Below are positions 46,778 through 55,480 of a stretch of 64,000 nucleotides of DNA, one piece after another; the stretch's first letter is position 1, and every line of letters starts with the position of its first letter. Source of the stretch: Nitrospira sp. (lineage in GTDB: Bacteria; Nitrospirota; Nitrospiria; Nitrospirales; Nitrospiraceae); the NCBI GenBank assembly GCA_022843785.1, contig JALHMZ010000014.1, forward strand, positions 42,006 to 106,005, given 5' to 3'. The notes beneath the pieces were generated by a model that was not told the DNA's origin, did no database searches, and was given only the letters and a program-made list of their open reading frames with translations. The translations under genes were made by a program, and so were the position numbers.

Positions 46778-48367
46778 GTGATCACTTTGTTCGTGGCCTT
46801 GTTAGTCTGGTTGCCGGTGACTGTCTTCGCGGAGGCTCCAACAAGCATGGCACCGTCGAGCCTGACTCCGGCCAGGACCGAGCCCTTGACCATAGGTGAA
46901 GTGCTCGCCCGTATTGAACTGACCCATCCGCTACTCCGGGCAACGGGACTGGAGCGGGCGCAGGCTCGGGCAAAAGTCCTGAAAGCGTTGGCTGCGTGGG
47001 AGCCGAAACTTCTGAACGACCTCGAGTACGACCGGTTTCAAACATGGAATCTGACCAACGTCGTTGGCCACAATGTCCTGAGTGCCGGCTATAACGATAC
47101 CAAGCTCAGGATTGCGCATCCCTGGGGGTGGGAGATTTTTGGCGGTCTCCGTAACGGCTTTGGGGATAGATCTTCCATCGGTGGCGCCGACGGTGTCACG
47201 CCTCAACGTGTTGGGAGTCCCGGAGTGGCGATTCCTCAAGACCTGCAAGGTTTCTTTCCCACCCAAATGATCATCGTCGGCGGAGCGTTTAATGTCTTGC
47301 GGGGGTTCATGATGAACCCCGAGTTTGCCGAGTTGCAACAGGCTGAACTCTCGAAACCGCAAGCGGAAGTGAAGGTAGCCCAGAAACGTCAGGATCTGTT
47401 CCTGGCCGGGGCCGTTCAATACTGGGATTGGCAGGTGGCCGTCAAGCAGGCGGAAGTGCAGAGGCAGACATTGGCCGTCGCGGAAGCTCGATTTACCCAG
47501 GTAGACGGCCGGGCAAAAGCAGGAGCCGTGGCCCTGCTTGATGCCGTTGAGGCCGCGCAAGAAGTTCAGCGCCGCCGTGAGGCTGCCATCGCTGCGCAAC
47601 GGAAGGTGGAGTACGAACAGTACAAGCTGTCCCTTTTTCTCTGGGAGAACGGCGACCCTGTGACCCCGCTGCCGGAATGGGCGCCGGAATTCACGGGAGA
47701 GACGCCTTTGCCGACCGAGCAGGAGATTGCTGCAGCCAAAGAGGCGGCCATGGAAGACCGGCCGGAAGTGCGGGAGCTGGCGATTGAAGTTCAGATGAAC
47801 GCCATCCAGCTGAAACTGGCAAAAAATAATCTGCTTCCAAAGCTCCAGATTTCGGGAGGGCCGGTGACGGGCGGTATCTATTATTTTGGAGGGTTCGCCT
47901 ACCATTGGGGGGCGATCTTCAGCATGCCGCTGTTTAATCGAGCGGCGCGTGGAGAAGTGACCTATGCAGAAGCTCAGCAAGAACGGCTGCATTACCAATT
48001 ATTGCACGCAGAGCAAAGCGTCAGTCTTGACGTCGACAACTGGGTGTCTGCGATCGTGCGGGCCAGAGATCGTGTGAGGGCGGCCACGGAATCCTATCGA
48101 TTGGCCAAGGCGCTGGAAGCCGGTGAACGCACCCGATTTACGATGGGGGCGACCAACTTGTTGTTCGTCAATACGCGAGAGCGCAATGCCGTTGAAGCGG
48201 CGTATGATTTGTATCGTGCCCAGTACGATTATGTATTGGCGCGAGGAGGGTTCCTTTGGGCGAAAGGGGCTCTGTCGAAGCCTGTCGCGGAACCAGCACT
48301 GGCCAAGTACGGTGACCCGTCCGTCTCAGCCGGAACGTCAGGCCAGCAAACGGGGGGACGTGATTAA
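46778..48367 (+). CDS. TolC-family outer membrane efflux protein, paralogue 3
   Basis: 529 aa. GTG at 46778 chosen because AAGGGAGC precedes it and the resulting signal peptide lines up with the two paralogues; an ATG at 46724 would overlap the previous gene by 29 bp. Most diverged of the three, with an insertion at ~125-145 (GGADGVTPQRVGSPGVAIPQ) and AVEAAQEVQRR in place of VVEMGQEVQRR. Ends 161 bp before the ABC-like gene. Confidence 0.87.
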   Translation: MITLFVALLVWLPVTVFAEAPTSMAPSSLTPARTEPLTIGEVLARIELTHPLLRATGLERAQARAKVLKALAAWEPKLLNDLEYDRFQTWNLTNVVGHNVLSAGYNDTKLRIAHPWGWEIFGGLRNGFGDRSSIGGADGVTPQRVGSPGVAIPQDLQGFFPTQMIIVGGAFNVLRGFMMNPEFAELQQAELSKPQAEVKVAQKRQDLFLAGAVQYWDWQVAVKQAEVQRQTLAVAEARFTQVDGRAKAGAVALLDAVEAAQEVQRRREAAIAAQRKVEYEQYKLSLFLWENGDPVTPLPEWAPEFTGETPLPTEQEIAAAKEAAMEDRPEVRELAIEVQMNAIQLKLAKNNLLPKLQISGGPVTGGIYYFGGFAYHWGAIFSMPLFNRAARGEVTYAEAQQERLHYQLLHAEQSVSLDVDNWVSAIVRARDRVRAATESYRLAKALEAGERTRFTMGATNLLFVNTRERNAVEAAYDLYRAQYDYVLARGGFLWAKGALSKPVAEPALAKYGDPSVSAGTSGQQTGGRD

Positions 48368-48528
48368 GGCAGAGGGCACTAACCCATAGTAGGCCTACAC
48401 ATACCTTTGTAGAATTGAGAAACCTGTCTTGCCCCTGGTACTTAGAGGTGAGATAGAACATCTTCGACGATGGTAGCAAGATGATAGCAACGGGCCGATA
48501 GCTTTTTTATCCTGGAGGGGGAGGTGGT

Positions 48529-50205
48529 ATGAGAGAGCAACACAAGTCGCAACAGCCGAACCTGTTACAAGCGCTATTGAGCCAGCTCGCTTTGGCCGCA
48601 CGCCTTGAGCGTAAGGTGCTGACCCTGATGGTCTCCTACGCTCTTGCAATCGCATTCTTTTCTCTCATCATTCCCCTGACCGTCCAGGAGTTGGTGAGCA
48701 CGTTCTCCTATGCGGTCCAGCCCGTCATGGTGTGGACATTGACCGGCATCATGATGTCGGTGCTGTTGTTCGTCGGTATCTTCAAGGCGTTCCATTTCTA
48801 TGCAGTGGAAATGCTGCAGCGCCGCCTCTTTGCGAGGGTAGCGATCTCCATGGTGCAGAAGATGCCTCAGTTCCGCTTTCAAGGGTATAAACCCCAAATG
48901 GCGAACTATTTTACAGAGACGATCTACATGCAGCGCGCACTCTCCGCGGTGCTCCTTGACATGATGAACGTGATTGTCGGCGGAACCGTCGGCATGGCTC
49001 TGTTGGTCATCTACCACCCCTATTTCCTCGTGTATGACTTGATGCTGATGGTCGGATTCATGTTTACGTTTTTTGTCATGTCCCGTGGGGCTGTGCGGAC
49101 GCATCTTGATATGTCCCACGCCAAGTATGACGTCCTCAATTTTATTCAGGAGGTTTCGCACAATCTGCTGCATCTCAAATCTACTGATAGCCAGCCCTGG
49201 CTTATGCAGAAGACCGACGCCCTCATCAATGCCTATACGGAGACCCGCAAAGCGCGATTCGCCGTGCTGCTGCGGCAATTCCTGTCCGCAGTGGGAGGGA
49301 TGGCGATTGCGCAGGGCGGTGCGCTGGCAACGGCAGGCTGGCTGCTCTCCGACGGGCAATTAACCCTCGGCCAGTTGGTTGCGGTGGAAGTCGTGGTGGG
49401 TGCGCTCGTCCTCAATTTCGAGGCGCTCATCAAGAGCATGGCGCATGTCTATTACTTCTTCACGGGCGTGACGGAACTGAACGCCTTCTTCTCGACTGCG
49501 GAGGATGAAGCCACAAAGGGGACCGCGGTGCCCTTGCCTGCGCCGTCAGTTCATGGTCTCATGGTCACCTGCAAAGGGGTCAGTCTCGTTCATAACGGAG
49601 CGCAGATATTTGAGAATTTCAACCTGGAAGTCGCGCCCGGCGAGAAAGTCGGTATTTATGCCCGTACCCCTGCGGCGAAAATGGCGCTGTCCAGAGTGCT
49701 GGCCGGGCTTGAAGCACCGAGCAGCGGCGTCATTCAGTACAATGGTGTGGATGTCCGGTATGTCGATCCCAGTGCCATCAACAGATGCCGCAGTCTCGTG
49801 ATCGATTCACAGCATACCCTGCTGGAAGGGACCATCGAGGATAACATCGTACTGGGGCGTCCCTACGTCTCCTATGACAGTCTGGCCTGGGCGCTCCGTT
49901 TCACGGAGCTGGAAGAAGTCATTGAAGCTCTCCCGAAGGGTATTAAGTCCGATGTCGGTGCGCTGGGAGATGTCCTTGCCCCTACCCATATCGTGCAAAT
50001 CTTGCTGGCGCGCGCGATCCTCGGGCGTCCGCAACTCCTGATTTTCGATGGATTGATTCACAGCATGGATCCAGCCTTGCGGGAGACGATCTTGCGCCGG
50101 TTGTGCTCCAAGCAAGAGCCCTGGTCGGCCATTTTCATTTCAACCGATCCGAACCTGACGGAGCATACAGACCGTCGTGTGATGTTGCATCACGTTCATG
50201 CGTAA
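48529..50205 (+). CDS. ABC exporter-like protein with degenerate ATPase domain
   Basis: 558 aa. Residues ~25-320 form six transmembrane helices of ABC exporter type. Residues ~343-558 align to an ABC nucleotide-binding domain, but its catalytic motifs are lost: the Walker A position reads GIYARTPAAKMA (375-386; no GxGKS/T), the LSGGQ position reads VLAPTHIV (~482-489), Walker B ends IFDG (no Glu), and the H-loop His is missing. ATP hydrolysis is therefore unlikely by itself. GGAGGGGGAGG precedes the ATG. Neighbours are TolC-like and HlyD genes. Confidence 0.85.
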   Translation: MREQHKSQQPNLLQALLSQLALAARLERKVLTLMVSYALAIAFFSLIIPLTVQELVSTFSYAVQPVMVWTLTGIMMSVLLFVGIFKAFHFYAVEMLQRRLFARVAISMVQKMPQFRFQGYKPQMANYFTETIYMQRALSAVLLDMMNVIVGGTVGMALLVIYHPYFLVYDLMLMVGFMFTFFVMSRGAVRTHLDMSHAKYDVLNFIQEVSHNLLHLKSTDSQPWLMQKTDALINAYTETRKARFAVLLRQFLSAVGGMAIAQGGALATAGWLLSDGQLTLGQLVAVEVVVGALVLNFEALIKSMAHVYYFFTGVTELNAFFSTAEDEATKGTAVPLPAPSVHGLMVTCKGVSLVHNGAQIFENFNLEVAPGEKVGIYARTPAAKMALSRVLAGLEAPSSGVIQYNGVDVRYVDPSAINRCRSLVIDSQHTLLEGTIEDNIVLGRPYVSYDSLAWALRFTELEEVIEALPKGIKSDVGALGDVLAPTHIVQILLARAILGRPQLLIFDGLIHSMDPALRETILRRLCSKQEPWSAIFISTDPNLTEHTDRRVMLHHVHA

Positions 50206-50225
50206 CTGACGCAAGGAAGCGATTG

Positions 50226-50321
50226 ATGATGATCAATGGAAATGGTGAATCCGTACAAGGGAATCAACAGGGTACAGTAACACCTAGCGTAGGAATAATG
50301 GAGGCTCCATGGCTGGCCTAA
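50226..50321 (+). CDS. 31-aa ORF overlapping the HlyD gene start
   Basis: ATG with AAGGAAG 6 nt upstream opens 31 codons (MMINGNGESVQGNQQGTVTP, then SVGIMEAPWLA). It lies between the ABC-like gene and hlyD and overlaps the latter's first 13 bp in another frame; the hlyD ribosome site (GGAGGC) is inside it. Candidates: translational-coupling leader, or a small exported peptide. Gly/Gln-rich, no Cys. No family known. Confidence 0.4.
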   Translation: MMINGNGESVQGNQQGTVTPSVGIMEAPWLA

Positions 50322-51754
50322 ATCGCAATCCGGGAGAGAATGCCCTGACGCTTGCTCACCAAGGGGCAGGCTTGCAGGCTGTATCGATCGATCACACAAG
50401 TGAAACGGCGAAAATGTCCTCGTGGGAGGCCGTCAAGATTCCCAATAAGTTACTCTCTATGGGTCGTGTGACCCTGACTCTTCTGATCCTCTTTCTCTTG
50501 ATCATTGAATTTGTGCCGTGGACACAGACTGTGACAGCTACGGGTAAGCTCTCCGCCTATACCCCCTATGAGCGACCGCAAGAGATGGAAGCCCGGATCA
50601 CCGGCCGCCTCAAGGAGTGGCATGTGATGGAGGGGGTCAAAGTCAAGAAGGGCGATCTGATTCTCGAACTCGAGGACTACGATCCGAACTTTATTGCTCC
50701 CGAACTTCTCGCCCTGTTCGAACAGCGCAAAGTTGCGCTGCAACAGACTCGCCAGGCAGCCCTGGCCAGGGCCGACCAACTCAATAAGCGCATCGGACAG
50801 ATGCAGAAACTCGTGCTGGCCGCAGTGCCGTCGGCGGATGCCCGCGTCACCGAGGCCGATAACAGAGTGCGAGAAGCCCAGCAAAAGGTTGAGGCTGCCA
50901 AGATCGATGTCACCACCGCACAACTCAATGTGGACCGGCATCGGCAGCTGATCAAGGATGGGTTCGTCTCGCAGCGCGAACTGGAGTTGACGATTCAAAC
51001 TGAAATCGGCACCAAAGCCGGATTACAGGCGGCGCAGGCCAATCTGCAAGCAGCTGAGCAGGCCCGCGCATCGCTGAGTTTCGGTCGTGATCAAATCACC
51101 GCAGATGTGCAGCAGAAGCTCATTGATGCCACGGCAGCCCGTGACAATGCCATTGCCGAAGCCGCCAGGGCGACGGATAGTTTGGCGGACATCTCAGTGA
51201 AGCAGGAAAGCGCTCAACAGCGCATTCAATTTGCGCGCGTTGAGGCCCCAATCGATGGCACCGTGGTCAAGATGGCGCGGGTTGGTATCGGAGAGACGGT
51301 GAAACAGGGTGAAACGCTGGTGACCATTTCTCCGTCCGCTCAAGATAAGGCGATTGAAATGGTGGCCGCGGGACTTGACTCTCCGTTGTTGACCCCGGGA
51401 CGGAAGGTCAGACTGGTATTTTTCGGAATTCCAGCGATCCCGCTTCCGGCCTGGCCTGAATTGATGGCCGGTACTCGCGGAGGGATTATCAAGGTGGTCG
51501 ACCAGATCGACGACGGCAGTGGGAATTACCGGTTCTGGGTTGTTCCCGATCCGGAAGATGGTCAGCCATGGCCGGAGCAGGCTCAAGTGCGGCAGGGCAC
51601 CAGGGTGCTGGGATGGGTTGTTCTCAATCGTGTCCCGCTCTGGTATGAACTCTGGCGGCGATTCAATTTCTTCCCGCCTGATTTTAATGAACAGTCCCCA
51701 AGTCTGTTTGACATGCTCATGCCCAAGTCAGCCGGCAGAGCCGCGGGGAAGTAG
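50309..51754 (+). CDS. HlyD-family periplasmic adaptor (membrane fusion protein)
   Basis: 481 aa. Cytosolic N-tail of ~50 residues, one membrane helix (VTLTLLILFLLIIEFVPW, ~52-70), biotinyl-lipoyl half-motif ARITGRLKEWHVMEGVKVKKGD, a long coiled-coil hairpin (~125-300), second lipoyl half RVEAPIDGTVVKMARVGIGE, then beta-barrel. It bridges an inner-membrane exporter to a TolC channel. Here both partners are in the same operon. A perfect hairpin follows 9 bp after the stop. Confidence 0.9.
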   Translation: MAGLNRNPGENALTLAHQGAGLQAVSIDHTSETAKMSSWEAVKIPNKLLSMGRVTLTLLILFLLIIEFVPWTQTVTATGKLSAYTPYERPQEMEARITGRLKEWHVMEGVKVKKGDLILELEDYDPNFIAPELLALFEQRKVALQQTRQAALARADQLNKRIGQMQKLVLAAVPSADARVTEADNRVREAQQKVEAAKIDVTTAQLNVDRHRQLIKDGFVSQRELELTIQTEIGTKAGLQAAQANLQAAEQARASLSFGRDQITADVQQKLIDATAARDNAIAEAARATDSLADISVKQESAQQRIQFARVEAPIDGTVVKMARVGIGETVKQGETLVTISPSAQDKAIEMVAAGLDSPLLTPGRKVRLVFFGIPAIPLPAWPELMAGTRGGIIKVVDQIDDGSGNYRFWVVPDPEDGQPWPEQAQVRQGTRVLGWVVLNRVPLWYELWRRFNFFPPDFNEQSPSLFDMLMPKSAGRAAGK

Positions 51755-51763
51755 TTCTCTAGC

Positions 51764-51797
51764 CAGGGGTGTTCCCCAGCAATGGGGAACACCCCTG
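51764..51797 (+). terminator. Perfect 15-bp hairpin after hlyD
   Basis: CAGGGGTGTTCCCCA (51764-51778), loop GCAA (a GNRA tetraloop), TGGGGAACACCCCTG (51783-51797). No T-run follows, so it may be a non-canonical terminator or an mRNA-stabilising hairpin. The remaining ~230 bp up to purE show nothing else clear. Confidence 0.6.
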
Positions 51798-52026
51798 AAG
51801 TGGACGAGGTGAGTCCACACTCATGTCCCAGCTCACCCAATCTCTCCTCAGATTCTCTACACCCGGATCAATCTCTCGGCTGGTAGCTTCTCTCAGTACT
51901 AGTTCAAACGCCTGTCTCGTCCGGCTGCTCTTGCCTGCTTGACCGTGTCGCACAGAGCCGCTAAGGTGGGTGGACTGATACGCCTTGAATGAAAAAAGTT
52001 CAGTACGGAAGAAGGAGCTGTGGTTC

Positions 52027-52617
52027 ATGAACGGGATCGGGCGAAAGGCAAAGAAGACTCAGAAGAAACGTCATCGTACGCTTCACAACGGCAAGCCAAT
52101 TGTGGGAGTCCTGGGAGGTAGCAAGTCAGATTTTCCTATTTTGGAGAAGGCCGGATCCATGCTGGCCGAGCTACAGATCCCGTATGAATTATTGGTCGTC
52201 TCTGCCCATCGTACGCCGGACCGGCTTTTTGAGTACGCCTCAACCGCGCCGGGTCGCGGAATCGAAGTGATTATCGCCGGCGCCGGCGGGGCGGCGCATC
52301 TCCCGGGTATGTTGGCGGCCAAGACCCATCTCCCGGTGATCGGAGTGCCTATTCCAACGGAAAATCTGCGAGGTCTCGATTCCCTCTTGTCGATCGTCCA
52401 GATGCCCAAGGGGGTTCCAGTGGCGACCGTGGCGATCGGCGGAGGAGAGAATGCCGGACTGCTGGCGGCGCAGATTTTAGGCGGACGTTATCCGGAGATT
52501 GCAGAACGCGTGAAACGTTTTCGTACTGCCCAAACGGCGAGCGTGTTGAATTCTGCCGAGGCCAAGGGAGCCAGTTTGGCTAATCTCGGATCCGATGGGG
52601 TGAGCCCACAGTCGTGA
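52027..52617 (+). CDS. purE: N5-CAIR mutase PurE
   Basis: 196 aa; ATG at 52027 has AAGGAG upstream. The enzyme moves the carboxylate of N5-CAIR to give CAIR in purine synthesis. Class I PurE motifs: [47 protein letters not shown]. Basic N-terminal extension (~15 residues). Overlaps purK by 4 bp. Confidence 0.94.
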   Translation: MNGIGRKAKKTQKKRHRTLHNGKPIVGVLGGSKSDFPILEKAGSMLAELQIPYELLVVSAHRTPDRLFEYASTAPGRGIEVIIAGAGGAAHLPGMLAAKTHLPVIGVPIPTENLRGLDSLLSIVQMPKGVPVATVAIGGGENAGLLAAQILGGRYPEIAERVKRFRTAQTASVLNSAEAKGASLANLGSDGVSPQS

Positions 52618-53795
52618 CCGACGTGACGGTCGAACCTGGATCAGTTCTCGGCGTCCTGGGGGGCGGCCAGCTGGGCGCGATGTTCGCCGCTGCAGCGCGC
52701 CGTCTGGGCTATCGCATTGCCGTATGGGATCAGGACCCTGATGCCCCTGCGCATCGACAATCAGACCATTCGTTTACCGCGGCCTTCTCGGATCTCCCCG
52801 CACGCGAGCACTTTTCTAGCCTTGTTCAGGCTGTCACATTTGAGTGGGAGAATGTGCCAAGCGATCTGTGCGAGTGGCTCGAAGAGCGTCATCGGGTTCG
52901 GCCTTCCAGCGCCGTGCTCCGGATCATTCAGGATCGCGTCGACCAAAAACTGTTTCTGCAGTCACACGATCTTCCCGTCGTCCCTTTTGTCGACATAGGG
53001 TCGCCGGATCAATTGATGGAGGCCGTCAAAGGCATCGGTATTCCGTCTCTCTGTAAGACTGCGACGTCCGGTTACGACGGGAAAGGTCAATGGCCGATCC
53101 GACAGAATTCGGATGTTGACGAAGTCGCCCGGACGCTGCGGACGATTGAACGGTCTGCGTCCAGATGGATTTTGGAGCAGTTGATAGAGTTTGAGCGGGA
53201 GCTTTCCGTGCTCGTGGTGCGCGGGGCCAACGGCGAGTGCCGGACCTATCCAGCGGTAGAAAACCGTCATGAGCGTGGCATCTTGCGCATGACCCTGGCC
53301 CCGGCCACGGTTTCTGTCCAGGTTGCGGCACGAGCGTCTGATCTTGCCCGCCAAGCTGTGGACGCACTGAAAGGCGTCGGAGTGTTCTGCGTCGAATTGT
53401 TTCACACTGCGGACGATCGGCTCTTTATCAATGAAATTGCGCCGCGCCCTCACAATTCAGGCCACTACACGCTGGACGCCTGCACGGTTTCGCAATTCGA
53501 ACAACAGGTGCGCGCGGTCTGTGGCGCGCCGCTGGGCGAGGTGAAACAGTGGAGTCCGGCGGCAATGATCAACCTCATCGGTGCAGACATGCAGGCCGTG
53601 ACCTCCGGCCAGGCCTTCAAGGATCTGCTTTCTCTGCCGGGAGCCGTGCTCCATCTCTACGGAAAGACAGTCGTCCGTGCAGGGAGAAAGATGGGGCATG
53701 TCACCTTTTTGGGTGAAACCCGCGAGGCGGCGGCGGAACCGGCTCACCGGCTGCTAGCGCGTCTCGCTGCACTCTCAGCGGTCCCACCGTCGTGA
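52614..53795 (+). CDS. purK: N5-CAIR synthetase PurK
   Basis: 393 aa ATP-grasp enzyme converting AIR, bicarbonate and ATP to N5-CAIR. N-term [23 protein letters not shown]-grasp core with [13 protein letters not shown] and [20 protein letters not shown] start overlapping the purE stop (GTGA). Its 3' end overlaps the convergent rhomboid gene by 21 bp. Confidence 0.94.
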   Translation: MTDVTVEPGSVLGVLGGGQLGAMFAAAARRLGYRIAVWDQDPDAPAHRQSDHSFTAAFSDLPAREHFSSLVQAVTFEWENVPSDLCEWLEERHRVRPSSAVLRIIQDRVDQKLFLQSHDLPVVPFVDIGSPDQLMEAVKGIGIPSLCKTATSGYDGKGQWPIRQNSDVDEVARTLRTIERSASRWILEQLIEFERELSVLVVRGANGECRTYPAVENRHERGILRMTLAPATVSVQVAARASDLARQAVDALKGVGVFCVELFHTADDRLFINEIAPRPHNSGHYTLDACTVSQFEQQVRAVCGAPLGEVKQWSPAAMINLIGADMQAVTSGQAFKDLLSLPGAVLHLYGKTVVRAGRKMGHVTFLGETREAAAEPAHRLLARLAALSAVPPS

Positions 53796-54482
53796 ACGCC
53801 CCGGTGAGAAGAACGGCACGTCCGGGCGTTTGAACAGACCGATCAAGGCCATGCCCGCGACGAATCCGCCGATGTGCGCGAAGAAGGCCACGCCGCCCCC
53901 CTGGGCGCCGATACTCATCCCGCCGCTGACGAGCTGCGTCACGAACCACATGCCCAACACCACGCCGGCTGGGACGCGAGTCATCCCTAGGGCGGGCAGT
54001 AACACCAGCACATGGGCGCGTGGGAACAACAGAAGATAGGCGCCGAGCACTGCGGAGATGGCGCCGCTGGCTCCTACCATGGGGATCTGCGACGAAGGAT
54101 CGGTCATCGCGTGGGTGAGCGCAGCCAGGACCCCACACAGGATGTAAAAGACGATGTACTTGACGTGCCCCATGGCGTCTTCGATGTTATTGCCGAAAAT
54201 CCAGAGGTAGAGCATGTTGCCCAGCAGATGCATCCAGCCGCCGTGGAGAAACATGCTGGTGAGGAGCGTGAGAGAAGCAGGAATGGCAACGGTGGTGTCT
54301 TCCGGGAACGCGGCATGTCCGAACACAATGGCAGGGATGGCGCCATAATGAAAGACGAACGCCTGGCCTGGGTTCTGGGACAGGCTCTCCTGATAGAGAA
54401 AGACGGAAACGCAGACCGCAATGAAGATGATGGTGACGAAGGGGAACCGTTCGGTGGGATTGTCGTCGTGAAGGGGGATCAC
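53775..54482 (-). CDS. Rhomboid-family intramembrane serine protease
   Basis: 235 aa with six hydrophobic helices. Catalytic Ser in VGASGAISAVLGAY and His in FFAHIGGFVAGM; the LHGGWMHLLGNMLYLWIFG motif (H-x2-N type) and the loop before it are conserved. Cleaves membrane proteins within the bilayer; substrate unknown. Starts 12 bp after the DHH gene stop, same transcript likely. Confidence 0.93.
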   Translation of the reverse strand: MIPLHDDNPTERFPFVTIIFIAVCVSVFLYQESLSQNPGQAFVFHYGAIPAIVFGHAAFPEDTTVAIPASLTLLTSMFLHGGWMHLLGNMLYLWIFGNNIEDAMGHVKYIVFYILCGVLAALTHAMTDPSSQIPMVGASGAISAVLGAYLLLFPRAHVLVLLPALGMTRVPAGVVLGMWFVTQLVSGGMSIGAQGGGVAFFAHIGGFVAGMALIGLFKRPDVPFFSPGRSRRWDR

Positions 54483-54494
54483 GATTGGACGATC

Positions 54495-55367
54495 CTAGGG
54501 AGCTCGGCGGCGGTCGGTCACCGCGCGAGGCAACGTGGGATTGTTGGGAAGTGTCCCGTCGGCTCCGAGTGGGACAGAAAATCCCGCGGCATGAGTATGG
54601 CCCCCTCCGCCAAACGATGCGGCGATAGCTCCCACATCGGTGCCATCCGCGCGAGAGCGCATGCTGAAATAACGACGCCCGTCGCGATCGTGCCAGATCA
54701 GGCAAAAGGGATGGTCCGGCGAAAGCCGTTCGCCGATTTGGCTGGTCAAGACGGCGCTTTGAACAGAGGGAACGATTTCCCCTTGGAACTCAACTAAGAC
54801 CGCTTGGGCGGAGAGTTTCCCGACTAATTCGTGCTCATAGCGAAGAATCGCGCGTCCCTCCTGCTCCAGGGTTGCCTGGGAAAATCGATCCCACAGGTTG
54901 AAATCAAAGGGGTGCGAAGCCAGAGCCGCATTGATCTCACGGCTTGCCGGCAGTTCCCATGTCCACAAGTCCTTGTCCTGAACGTAGCGGAGCAGCCAAG
55001 GAGCGACCGTGCCATGAGCCCACTCCCAGCTGAGCACTGCGCCGGACTTGGCTTGGTCGAAGTAGGCGTAGGGGAGATCAGCCAGCGCCTTCTCCGCCGT
55101 GATGTGGTGATCCAGAATGAGCAGTTCTTTGGTTTCAACCGCCAGCGTTTCAAGGATCGGCCGCGCATAGCTGAAGTCGGCGATCACGACACGATGATCC
55201 CGAAGATCCGAAGGGGGAGGGATGCCGTGTTTGACGGGGATAAAACGGGTATTGGGGAATTGTTTCCAGATCGCCCAGGCTGCCCCGAATCCATCTGAGC
55301 ACTCGGCATGGTACAGGACGATGTCCGGCGGATGATGGAAGCGTCGCGAGTAGGGTGAATGATCCAT
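54495..55367 (-). CDS. DHH/DHHA1-family phosphoesterase
   Basis: 290 aa soluble protein. Metal motifs: HAECSDGFGAAW (D-x-G type), VIADFSY, LILDHH (DHH), and C-terminal DHHA1 loop GGGGHTHAAGF. The family includes nanoRNases and cyclic-dinucleotide hydrolases; short DHH-DHHA1 proteins like this may act on small phosphoesters or oligonucleotides. Substrate cannot be told. Confidence 0.87.
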   Translation of the reverse strand: MDHSPYSRRFHHPPDIVLYHAECSDGFGAAWAIWKQFPNTRFIPVKHGIPPPSDLRDHRVVIADFSYARPILETLAVETKELLILDHHITAEKALADLPYAYFDQAKSGAVLSWEWAHGTVAPWLLRYVQDKDLWTWELPASREINAALASHPFDFNLWDRFSQATLEQEGRAILRYEHELVGKLSAQAVLVEFQGEIVPSVQSAVLTSQIGERLSPDHPFCLIWHDRDGRRYFSMRSRADGTDVGAIAASFGGGGHTHAAGFSVPLGADGTLPNNPTLPRAVTDRRRAP

Positions 55368-55480
55368 ACAGATAGGTCAGAGGATAGCATGGCTGGTGAT
55401 GCCAGCTAAAGAGGATAGTGATCGTCGTGCGGAGCGCTGAACTGGTTAGCGCTCCAAGGCTCGGCGCGCGTACGGGTGGA

